Source: Acidobacteriota bacterium (GTDB lineage: Bacteria > Acidobacteriota > UBA890). From it: a stretch of DNA of 17,803 bases. The translations under genes were made by a program, and so were the position numbers. Location of the stretch: the NCBI GenBank assembly GCA_022563115.1, contig JADFNY010000015.1, positions 1-17,803 on the forward strand, read 5' to 3'. The notes under the pieces were generated by a model. It had not been told where the DNA came from, ran no database searches, and saw nothing but the letters and a program-made list of their open reading frames with translations. The stretch's first letter is position 1, and every line of letters starts with the position of its first letter. Below are positions 7,895 to 14,709 of this stretch, piece by piece.

Positions 7895-8529
7895 TGCATT
7901 GGAACTACATCGCCTTCGAGGGGCCGATCGGCGTCGGCAAGACCAGCCTCGTGACGCTGCTGTCCGAGAGGCTGGAGGCAGTGCGCCTTCTCGAGGACGT
8001 TTCGAACCCTTTCCTGGAGTCCTTCTACGACGAGGTGCCGGGAGCGGCCTTCCAGGCCCAGCTATTCTTCCTCTTGTCGCGCTACCGGCAGCTCACCGAG
8101 GCGGCCCAGGGCGAGCTCTTCCAGCAACTCACGCTGGCCGATCACACCTTCCAAAAGGACCGCATCTTCGCCTATCTGACGCTGAGCGACAGCGAGCTGA
8201 TGCTGTACGAACGGTTGTGGTCGCTGCTGGCGCCGCAGCTGCCGAAGCCCGACATGGTCGTCTACCTGCAGGGATCGACCGACGTCCTGATGCAGCGTGT
8301 GCAACGGCGCAAGCGCGCGGAGGAAACCGGCCTCTCGCACGCCTACCTCGATGAGGTCAACCAGGCGTACGCCCACTACTTCTATCACTACCAGGAAACC
8401 CCGCTGCTGGTAATCAACACCTCCGAGATCGATTTCGTCGCCGTCGAGGCCGATCTCGACGACCTGATCGCCCAGATCAATTCGATGGAAACCGGCACCC
8501 GGGTCTACGTGCCCCGTCACGCACGTTGA
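7894..8529 (+). CDS. Deoxynucleoside kinase (dGK/dCK/dAK family)
   Basis: This 211-residue cytosolic kinase phosphorylates deoxynucleosides to monophosphates in nucleotide salvage. Evidence: P-loop FEGPIGVGKTS (8-18, Lys16), a conserved Glu at the expected place after strand 2 (LLEDVSNPF, Glu34), FFLLSRYRQL (58-67), the DR motif in ADHTFQKDRIFAY (82-94), the PDMVVYLQGSTDVLMQRVQRR strand and lid region (about 119-139) and YLDEVNQAYAHYF (151-163). The length is typical. The ATG overlaps the folK stop (TGATG), with GAGGTG (7883-7888) five bases upstream as a good ribosome-binding site. Which deoxynucleoside it prefers cannot be read from the sequence. It is the last gene of the unit, since a terminator-like hairpin follows. 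Confidence 0.93.
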   Translation: MHWNYIAFEGPIGVGKTSLVTLLSERLEAVRLLEDVSNPFLESFYDEVPGAAFQAQLFFLLSRYRQLTEAAQGELFQQLTLADHTFQKDRIFAYLTLSDSELMLYERLWSLLAPQLPKPDMVVYLQGSTDVLMQRVQRRKRAEETGLSHAYLDEVNQAYAHYFYHYQETPLLVINTSEIDFVAVEADLDDLIAQINSMETGTRVYVPRHAR

Positions 8530-8544
8530 TGGCCGTGCGGCCTG

Positions 8545-8575
8545 CGTTAGCGCGAACACGCTGGTGGCGTTTTTT
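8545..8575 (+). terminator. Probable rho-independent terminator after the deoxynucleoside kinase
   Basis: CGTTAGCG (8545-8552) can pair with CGCTGGTG (8559-8566) over eight positions, three of them G-T wobbles, around a 6-base loop. Three bases later comes a run of six T (8570-8575). It begins 15 bases after the kinase stop. An alternative smaller stem (ACGC/GCGT) ends directly at the T-run. The T-run makes this the best terminator in the window. Confidence 0.5.
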
Positions 8576-8665
8576 GAGCGGCATCCCGTGCTAGGCTTTT
8601 CGTCGTAGTCGCACCTTCGCCGCGTCGAAGAAGGCTCCCCTCATTCCCCACCTATTCATACGCTC

Positions 8666-11065
8666 GTGGCTCGTCTACCTACCATCCTTCTGGCATCGTT
8701 GCTGCTTTCGGTCGTCGCCCTGCCGGCCGCGGCGTGGCCGTGGCAAGAGGGCGCCGCCGGGGCTCCCCGGGGCACCCGCAGCCTCCAGAGCGGAAGCCAC
8801 CGGCCACAGAGCGTAAACCAGGGGCAGCAGAGCGGAAGCCACCGGCGGCACAGCGGAAGCCAGGGACAACAAAGTGGCGGCGGTCAACAAGTCAGCCGGG
8901 TCGCGGTCGGCGTGGCGCCGATCCTCCGAGCAATGTTCGCAACAAGCGACATCCGCCTCGACGGCGTCCTCGACGAAGCGGCATGGCAGCAGGCCGAGCG
9001 CGGCACCGCCTTCGTGCAGCGCGAGCCCTTTCAGGGCGAGCCCGCCACCGAGCAGACCTTCGTCCAGGTCGTCTACACCGACGACACGCTCTACATCGGC
9101 ATCCGCGCGCTCGACTCCGATCCCTCCGGGGTGATCGCCAAGGACATGCAGCGTGACGGCAGCGGCCGCGGCGGCTTCCGCGGCGGCCGTCTGGAGTCCG
9201 ATGATTCAGTCGTCATCCTGCTCGACACGTTCCATGACCGGCGCAACGCCTTCTACTTCGAAACCAACCCCCTCGCCGCCCGGGTCGATGCACTGATCAC
9301 CGACGAGGGTCGTGACCGCAACTTCGAGTGGGACGGCGTTTGGAACGCCGCTGCGAGACGGACCGAAGAGGGCTGGTCGGCGGAGCTCGAGATCCCCTTT
9401 AACACCTTGCGCTTCAACCCCGACAACGACACCTGGGGCCTGAACGTGCGCCGCATGATCCGTCGCAAGAGCGAAGAGGTGAACTGGGCACCGATCATGC
9501 GCGACGCCGACATGTACCGTGTTTCGCAGTACGGCCAGCTCACCAACATGGCCGTCGGCAACCCGTCGCGCAACCTTCGGATCAAGCCCTTCGCCACTGC
9601 TTCGGGCGACGAGGGAGTCACTACCGACGTCGGCGATGTCGCCGGCGACACCCAGATCGGCCTCGACCTGCGCTGGGGTGTTACCGACAGCATGACGTTC
9701 GATCTGACCGTCAACACCGATTTCGCCCAGGTTGAAGCCGACGAGCAACGCGTCAACCTGACCCGGTTCTCGCTGTTCTTTCCCGAGAAGCGGGAGTTCT
9801 TCCTCGAAAACGCCGGCATTTTCGAGTTCGGCGGCGGCGGCCGTGGCGGCGGCGGTGGTGGATTCCGCGGGCCGCTCCTGCGCGTCTTCCACTCGCGCCA
9901 GATCGGCATCGCCCGCGGCGATGAGATCTCGATCATCGCCGGCACCAAGCTCACCGGGCGCGCCGGCGACTGGAACATCGGCCTGCTCAACGTGCAAACG
10001 GCGGAGCACGAGTTCGCTACCGACCCGGACGACCCGGCTGCCGAGTCGAACTTCGAGCCGTCGACGAACTGGACGGTGGCGCGGATCAAGCGCAACGTGG
10101 GCGCGCGCTCGAGCCTCGGCGTGATCCTCACCAACCGGCAATCGAGCGGCGACGATTACAACCGGGTCATGGGCTTCGACGCCGACCTGAACCCGAACCA
10201 GAACCTGAACGTCAGCGGCTACTACACGGTCAGCGACAATCCCGGCGACGATAGCGAGAACTGGGCCGCCGGCGGCGGGTTCAATTGGCGTGGACCGATT
10301 TGGAGATTCAGCGCCAGCGTCGACGACATCCGCGAGAACTACACCCCGGAGATCGGCTTCGTGTCGCGCCGCGGCATTCGCCGCTTCAACCCGCAGATCA
10401 ATTACGAGCCGCGCCCGGGCAAGGTCAGCTGGATACGAAGTCTGACGTTCGAGGCGCGCAACACAGTGTTCACGCTCACCGACAACACGTTGGAATCCTG
10501 GGACGGCAGCTTTCGCTTTTTTGGTTTCCGCACGATGAGCGGGGACTGGCTCTCGTTCTCGTTCAACCCCAAATACGAGCGTTTGTTCGAGCCCTTCAAG
10601 ATCCAAGATGGCATCGTCATCCCGGCCGGCGAGTACACGTTCCACGACTGGTCTTTTTTCGCCAACACCAGCAATGGACGAGCCGTCTCCGTCTTCTGGC
10701 GCTTCAGCAACGGCGACTTCTTCGACGGAACCCGACGCAACAGCAACATCACCGTCAACTACCGACCGAGTCCGCATTTCCGCAGCGAGACCGAGTGGGG
10801 TTACAACGACGTCGATTTGCCCGGCGGCGCCTTCAGGACCAACGTCCTGCGCCAGCGCTTCAACGTGTCGTTCTCCCCCAACCTATCGGTGAACTCGTTC
10901 ATCCAGTACCTCGACACCCAGGACCTGATCTCGATGAACACGCGCTTCAACTGGATCTACAAGCCCGGCGCCGACCTGTTCATCGTCTACAACCAGAACT
11001 GGACCGACGGTGGTACCCAGGACCGCGCGCTGATCGTCAAGTTCACGTATCTCTGGGCCTTGTAG
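8666..11065 (+). CDS. CBM9-like / DUF5916 outer-membrane barrel protein
   Basis: This 799-residue exported protein has a signal peptide (1-23, LPTILLASLLLSVVALPAAA), a low-complexity Ser/Gly/Gln/His linker with a 14-residue repeat (about 39-76), a CBM9-like beta-sandwich (about 90-290: IRLDGVLDEAAWQQA, VVYTDDTLYIGIRALD, DDSVVILLDTFHDRRNAFYF, WSAELEIPFNTLRF) and a long beta-rich region to the end. VNTDFAQVEADEQRVNLTRF and FFPEKREFFLENAGIFEF are hallmarks of DUF5916-type proteins, after which alternating strands suggest an outer-membrane barrel ending in the aromatic-rich YLWAL. A Gly/Arg-rich patch lies just after the FFLENAG motif (about 389-406). The family's role is not established; carbohydrate or peptide binding and uptake at the surface is inferred from the CBM9-like fold. 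GTG at 8666 is chosen because it opens the signal peptide directly. Gaps on both sides suggest a single-gene unit. Confidence 0.85.
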   Translation: MARLPTILLASLLLSVVALPAAAWPWQEGAAGAPRGTRSLQSGSHRPQSVNQGQQSGSHRRHSGSQGQQSGGGQQVSRVAVGVAPILRAMFATSDIRLDGVLDEAAWQQAERGTAFVQREPFQGEPATEQTFVQVVYTDDTLYIGIRALDSDPSGVIAKDMQRDGSGRGGFRGGRLESDDSVVILLDTFHDRRNAFYFETNPLAARVDALITDEGRDRNFEWDGVWNAAARRTEEGWSAELEIPFNTLRFNPDNDTWGLNVRRMIRRKSEEVNWAPIMRDADMYRVSQYGQLTNMAVGNPSRNLRIKPFATASGDEGVTTDVGDVAGDTQIGLDLRWGVTDSMTFDLTVNTDFAQVEADEQRVNLTRFSLFFPEKREFFLENAGIFEFGGGGRGGGGGGFRGPLLRVFHSRQIGIARGDEISIIAGTKLTGRAGDWNIGLLNVQTAEHEFATDPDDPAAESNFEPSTNWTVARIKRNVGARSSLGVILTNRQSSGDDYNRVMGFDADLNPNQNLNVSGYYTVSDNPGDDSENWAAGGGFNWRGPIWRFSASVDDIRENYTPEIGFVSRRGIRRFNPQINYEPRPGKVSWIRSLTFEARNTVFTLTDNTLESWDGSFRFFGFRTMSGDWLSFSFNPKYERLFEPFKIQDGIVIPAGEYTFHDWSFFANTSNGRAVSVFWRFSNGDFFDGTRRNSNITVNYRPSPHFRSETEWGYNDVDLPGGAFRTNVLRQRFNVSFSPNLSVNSFIQYLDTQDLISMNTRFNWIYKPGADLFIVYNQNWTDGGTQDRALIVKFTYLWAL
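8786..8869 (+). repeat. 42-bp tandem repeat in the linker of the DUF5916 protein
   Basis: Two adjacent 42-base units (8786-8827 and 8828-8869) encode 14-residue copies that both start QSGSHR and end QGQ; a third partial copy (QSGG) follows. Inside each unit the CAGAGCGGAAGC theme itself recurs in degenerate form. The product is a flexible Gln/Ser/Gly/His linker between the signal peptide and the CBM9-like domain. Confidence 0.8.
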
Positions 11066-11158
11066 GCAGACCTGCGATAGCCTGCCGGGCGGGGAAGCAT
11101 TGCGTCGGTTTCCTCGGAGCGTTCTACCGGAGTTCTTGGAGGATCTTGAAGGTTCGAG
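11066..11158. other. Intergenic gap before the methyltransferase gene
   Basis: These 93 bases separate the GC-rich DUF5916 gene from the lower-GC cassette. GGCAG (11065-11069) and CTGCC (11082-11086) could form a 5-bp stem, too weak to call a terminator. AAGG (11149-11152) six bases before the ATG at 11159 is the likely ribosome-binding site of the next gene. I found no convincing sigma-70 or sigma-54 promoter. Confidence 0.4.
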
Positions 11159-12388
11159 ATGGATACTGCCGAGAGAGTGCCGTCTTTCTTCGACCCAAAG
11201 GAGTTCGAGGATTGGAAGCGTGTCCGTGGGTGGAAGACAGGAGAAATCGCTGAGGCGTTCTATCGACATGTCCGGAACCTGAACGTAGCAGGAGCAGTTG
11301 TCGAAATTGGCAGCTACGCCGGGAAGTCCACGATTTGCATCGCCCGGGCGGTCAAAGACCGCCACAAGGGCCAACAAAAAATGGCGGCAATCGACAAGAG
11401 TTTCCAGCAGGACTTCATTCCCAACCTGCGTCGGTTCGGCGTCGCCGCGTTCGTGAATCCAATCAATGCGATGACCACACAGGCGGCCGAAACTTGGAAC
11501 GAGCCCATCGCTTTTCTCTACTATGATGGCTTCACGGACCGACAAGCCCTGACAGATTTCATCGTCTGGGACCATTGGATTGCTGTGGGGGGAACTGTTG
11601 CACTGGACAACACTGCGGGGTTCTGGGTTGGTCCAGGACTGGCCGTACAAGCAGCCATCGGCTCGGGGGCCTATCGCTGCGTGGAGGACGTTTGCGGGGT
11701 CACCTTCCTTCGCAAGAAAAGGCCCATTGAGAACATCGGTGAGCATCCCCGTGGCGAGGGTACGCTGCGAGCGCACTTGGATTACGTGGGAGCATGGACG
11801 GGAGCGTTTACGCTCGATCTCGAGCGCCCAAGACCGGTTTACAATCATCGCCAGCCGGTCTCACATCGGGTGCGCCGGTCTCTCATCAAGGGCTGGCGAA
11901 AGGGATGGCGACTACTCAGACGCTCACCTCCCGCGCGGGCTACACCAGCATTGAGTGAAGCGTCACAGATACTGTCGCGGCTGGAACGACAGGTTGCGCC
12001 TGACTCGACAGCGGCTCCTTCGATCGCCTATCTCAAAGCGTGCTTGGCGCTTCGGCAGGGGCGGCTGTCCGATGCTATTCCGATACTCATCCGCCTTTCA
12101 GATCTGCCGCTAGACTCTGCATTCATGAACTATCGCCTCGGCGTTCGCGAAACGGCCCTCTTGCGTCTCGGCCAGGCTTATGACCTGCAGGGGGACCGAA
12201 CCAAAGCACAGCGCACATACCGTGAATTGCTCCAGATGGCTGAGACCATGGAAATCGCCGGTGCCGCCAAACGGTGGTTGGACGAGCCTTTCAAACGGGC
12301 GGAGCCTGCTGAGGGCAAACTGCTTCGAGAGTACGTCGCCAACGACCCGCTTGGCCGCTACAGGAGCTCGTTCTTTCCTGCTCAGTAG
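11159..12388 (+). CDS. Class I SAM-dependent methyltransferase with TPR-like C-terminal region
   Basis: The 409-residue protein has a Rossmann-type methyltransferase domain at about 25-190. Motif I is AVVEIGSYAGKSTICIARAV (46-65), an acidic residue ends the next strand (MAAIDK, Asp79), then FLYYDGFTDRQALTDFIVWDHW (119-140) and GGTVALDNT (144-152) match the later strands of Methyltransf_24-type enzymes. The usual DGDH metal-type motif of that group is replaced by YDGFTD, so the chemistry is uncertain. A basic segment (about 236-262) joins it to a helical region (about 265-375) in which LGQAYDLQGDRTKAQRTYRELL (337-358) reads as a TPR helix pair. No signal peptide is seen. Codon use is less GC-rich than in the flanking genes. 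Sixty-seven nt separate it from the downstream PIG-L deacetylase, suggesting a pair acting on a sugar-containing metabolite or surface glycan. That role is inference. Confidence 0.7.
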   Translation: MDTAERVPSFFDPKEFEDWKRVRGWKTGEIAEAFYRHVRNLNVAGAVVEIGSYAGKSTICIARAVKDRHKGQQKMAAIDKSFQQDFIPNLRRFGVAAFVNPINAMTTQAAETWNEPIAFLYYDGFTDRQALTDFIVWDHWIAVGGTVALDNTAGFWVGPGLAVQAAIGSGAYRCVEDVCGVTFLRKKRPIENIGEHPRGEGTLRAHLDYVGAWTGAFTLDLERPRPVYNHRQPVSHRVRRSLIKGWRKGWRLLRRSPPARATPALSEASQILSRLERQVAPDSTAAPSIAYLKACLALRQGRLSDAIPILIRLSDLPLDSAFMNYRLGVRETALLRLGQAYDLQGDRTKAQRTYRELLQMAETMEIAGAAKRWLDEPFKRAEPAEGKLLREYVANDPLGRYRSSFFPAQ

Positions 12389-12455
12389 TGGTTCAAAGTT
12401 GCAGGGACAACCAGGGCCGCCTCGTCTCGGAGCGCGCCGGGAGCCGCACACGACG

Positions 12456-13253
12456 ATGTTCAGCCGCTCATGTCTTGTTGTCGCCCACCCTGACGATGAG
12501 ATCCTCTGGTTTAGCTCGATCCTGTCTCGCGTAGACCGAGTGATTCTTTGTTTTCTGGCGAACCCCGCTGTACCGGATCGAGGGCCGGCACGAAGGAGAG
12601 TGCTCGACCGGTATCCGATGAACCACATTGAATGCCTCGAGCTGGATGTTCCGCTGACGCAGCAATGCTGTGACTGGAGCAACCCGACCGTCTCCGAGTT
12701 TGGGCTCCAACTGCCAGAAACTGCTCGCCGCCGCTACGAGCATTCGTTCGCCGTCCTTCAGACTCGGCTGCGAAAGGAGCTCTCGGGTTGCGAAAATGTG
12801 ATAACTCACAACCCGTGGGGAGAGTACGGAAACGAGATGCACGTGCAGGTACACAGGGTAGTCGAGTCGCTCCGCGGCGACCTCGGCTATCGCCTGTGGT
12901 TCTCCAACTACGTCTCGGCGCGAACCTCTGCCTTCGTAGAGCGATTCATGCTCGGCCCCTATGCCGAGCCCGTTTGCTTCGCAACGGAGATCGACTTGGC
13001 TCATCGCGTGCGCGACCTGTATATCGCTGAGGGGTGCTGGACGGTGCCGATGGATTACGTTTGGTGTGAGAGTGAGTGCTATAACAGGATGCCAAATCCC
13101 GACGAGCGCGCGTCCAACCCGGAGCGAAGAGCCTTTCCCTTGAATCACGTCTCATGGGAACAGTCGCGGCCTCTACTTTCGTTGCCGCGGCGAATTTTGG
13201 CGCGGAGCAACCGATTGTTGCGGGCCTGGGCGCGGCGATCGGTACGACGCTAG
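12456..13253 (+). CDS. PIG-L/LmbE-family N-acetylglucosaminyl-type deacetylase
   Basis: The 265-residue protein starts at the ATG that gives MFSRSCLVVAHPDDEI. AHPDDE (10-15) is the zinc-binding signature of PIG-L/LmbE/MshB deacetylases; His11 and Asp14 correspond to MshB His13 and Asp16. The third ligand would be His129 or His133 in GNEMHVQVHRVV, and NPWGEYGNE (119-127) fits the catalytic loop before it. These zinc enzymes remove acetyl from N-acetylglucosamine groups on lipids, small thiols or antibiotics; the substrate here is unknown. The frame stays open upstream to 12180, but that part overlaps the methyltransferase gene and has no family features, so the ATG at 12456 is preferred. The C-terminus (about 240-265) is very Arg-rich. 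The gene converges on the response regulator gene with 23 nt between stops. Composition is like the preceding gene and unlike the flanks. Confidence 0.78.
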   Translation: MFSRSCLVVAHPDDEILWFSSILSRVDRVILCFLANPAVPDRGPARRRVLDRYPMNHIECLELDVPLTQQCCDWSNPTVSEFGLQLPETARRRYEHSFAVLQTRLRKELSGCENVITHNPWGEYGNEMHVQVHRVVESLRGDLGYRLWFSNYVSARTSAFVERFMLGPYAEPVCFATEIDLAHRVRDLYIAEGCWTVPMDYVWCESECYNRMPNPDERASNPERRAFPLNHVSWEQSRPLLSLPRRILARSNRLLRAWARRSVRR

Positions 13254-13276
13254 CGGGCTAACGGCAACGGGCGCGG

Positions 13277-14671
13277 CTACGAGAGGTCGCTCTCTCGGAT
13301 GCCGTGGCGCTTGATCATCTCGTTGAGGGTCGTGGGCTTCACGCCCAGGAGCCTGGCGGCTTCCTTCTGAACCCAACCCGTCTTGCGGAGCGCGTCGACG
13401 ATGAGCTGCTTCTGAAACTCCTGCACGACGTCCTTCATCGGTAGGCCCTCCGGAGGCACCGTCATCAACGGCATCGACGGGTCGAACGTCATCGGTTCGA
13501 TGTACTCACGGATGAGCTCGCCGCTGATATCTCCGTCGGGCGGCGCCAAAACAACGGCGCGCTCGATGGCGTTCTCCAGCTCGCGTACGTTGCCGGGCCA
13601 AGAATGGCCCTTGAGCAGCTCGAGAGCGTCGTCGCTGATGCGCAGGTTCGCGCGGCCATTCTCGCTGCCGTACTTGTCGAGGAAGTACTGGGCCAGCAAC
13701 GGGATGTCGTCGGCCTTGTTGCGCAACGGCGGCAGCGTCATCGAAATGACGTTGATGCGGTAGTAGAGGTCCTCTCGGAAGGTGCCCGCAACGATCATCC
13801 TCTTGAGGTCGTCGTTGGTCGCCGCGATCAGGCGAACGTCGACCTTCACCGTGTCGACCGAGCCCAGGCGCATGAATTCCTTCTCCTGAATCACGCGCAG
13901 CAGCTTGGCCTGTACGTCGAGGCCGATGCTGCCGATCTCGTCGAAGAAGATCGATCCGCCGTCGGCTACCTCGAAGAGGCCCTTCTTGCTGGCAACGGCA
14001 CCGGTAAAGGCCCCCTTCACGTGCCCGAAGAGATTGCTCTCGAGCAGATCTGACGGCATCGAACCCGAATTGACGACGACGAAGGGCTTGTCAGAGCGGG
14101 CGCTGTTGGCGTGAATCGCCTTCGCCACCAGCTCTTTTCCGGTGCCGCTCTCGCCCTGGATCAGAATCGTCGAGCGCGACGGCGCCGCCTGCTCGATCAG
14201 GCTGTAGACCTCCTGCATGTAACGGTTCTTGCCGACGATGTTCTCGAAGCGGTACTTGTCCTTGAGCGCCTTGCGAAGCGTCTTGACCTCTTCTTCGAGC
14301 TGGCGGTTGCGGATGGCGTTCTGCAGCACCACCAGCACCTCGTCGTTCTTGAAGGGCTTGGTGATGTACTCGTGGGCACCCTGCTTCATCGCTTCGACGG
14401 CGGATTCCACCGACGCGAAGGCGGTCACCATGATGACCGGCAGCGAGGCGTCGATCTTACGTAGCTGCTGCATGGTCTCGATGCCGTCGATCCCCGGCAT
14501 CATCAGATCGACGATGGCGCAGTCGTAGAGGTGCTCCTGGGCGAGCTCGACGCCCTCCTCCCCGGAGCCGGCGACATCGACGCCGTAGCCCTCCTCGCGC
14601 AGAAAGTCGCCGAGGATCTCCTGCATAATCAACTCGTCGTCGACGACGAGGATGGACGCCAATTCAGACAT
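13277..14671 (-). CDS. Sigma-54-dependent NtrC-family response regulator
   Basis: This 464-residue transcription activator has three domains. The receiver (1-120) has Asp11/Asp12, phospho-acceptor Asp55 (VDLMMPG), Thr83 and Lys105. The AAA+ domain (about 143-380) has Walker A GESGTGKE (173-180), the sigma-54 contact loop GAFTGA (220-225), Walker B IFFDEIGSI (241-249), an ATNDDL sensor-1 region, the FREDLYYRINVISMTLPPLR arginine-finger region (298-317) and WPGNVRELENAIERAV (358-373). A Fis-type helix-turn-helix ends the protein (WVQKEAARLLGVKPTTLNEMIKRHGI, about 433-457). All key residues for ATPase-driven open-complex formation at -24/-12 promoters are present. The gene follows the histidine kinase by 38 nt on the same strand and is very likely its partner. 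It most resembles AtoC/ZraR-type regulators; the target genes are unknown and no -24/-12 promoter was found in the window. Confidence 0.96.
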   Translation of the reverse strand: MSELASILVVDDELIMQEILGDFLREEGYGVDVAGSGEEGVELAQEHLYDCAIVDLMMPGIDGIETMQQLRKIDASLPVIMVTAFASVESAVEAMKQGAHEYITKPFKNDEVLVVLQNAIRNRQLEEEVKTLRKALKDKYRFENIVGKNRYMQEVYSLIEQAAPSRSTILIQGESGTGKELVAKAIHANSARSDKPFVVVNSGSMPSDLLESNLFGHVKGAFTGAVASKKGLFEVADGGSIFFDEIGSIGLDVQAKLLRVIQEKEFMRLGSVDTVKVDVRLIAATNDDLKRMIVAGTFREDLYYRINVISMTLPPLRNKADDIPLLAQYFLDKYGSENGRANLRISDDALELLKGHSWPGNVRELENAIERAVVLAPPDGDISGELIREYIEPMTFDPSMPLMTVPPEGLPMKDVVQEFQKQLIVDALRKTGWVQKEAARLLGVKPTTLNEMIKRHGIRESDLS

Positions 14672-14709
14672 TTCGTTGATCCAGCTCGACAGCCGTGGTC
14701 ACAAGCAGG

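Noticed and set aside
9206..10777. 523-codon open frame on the - strand opposite the DUF5916 gene
   Set aside because: Composition is Val/Ala/Arg-rich without any domain pattern, while the + strand product has clear CBM9 and DUF5916 motifs.
12180..12455. N-terminal extension of the PIG-L gene
   Set aside because: The extension lies in a different frame of the methyltransferase gene and carries no family features; AHPDDE is normally within the first 15 or so residues, matching the ATG at 12456.
13254..13276. Terminator between the PIG-L gene and the response regulator
   Set aside because: The 23-base gap contains repeated GGCTA/GGGC words but no self-complementary stem longer than three pairs.
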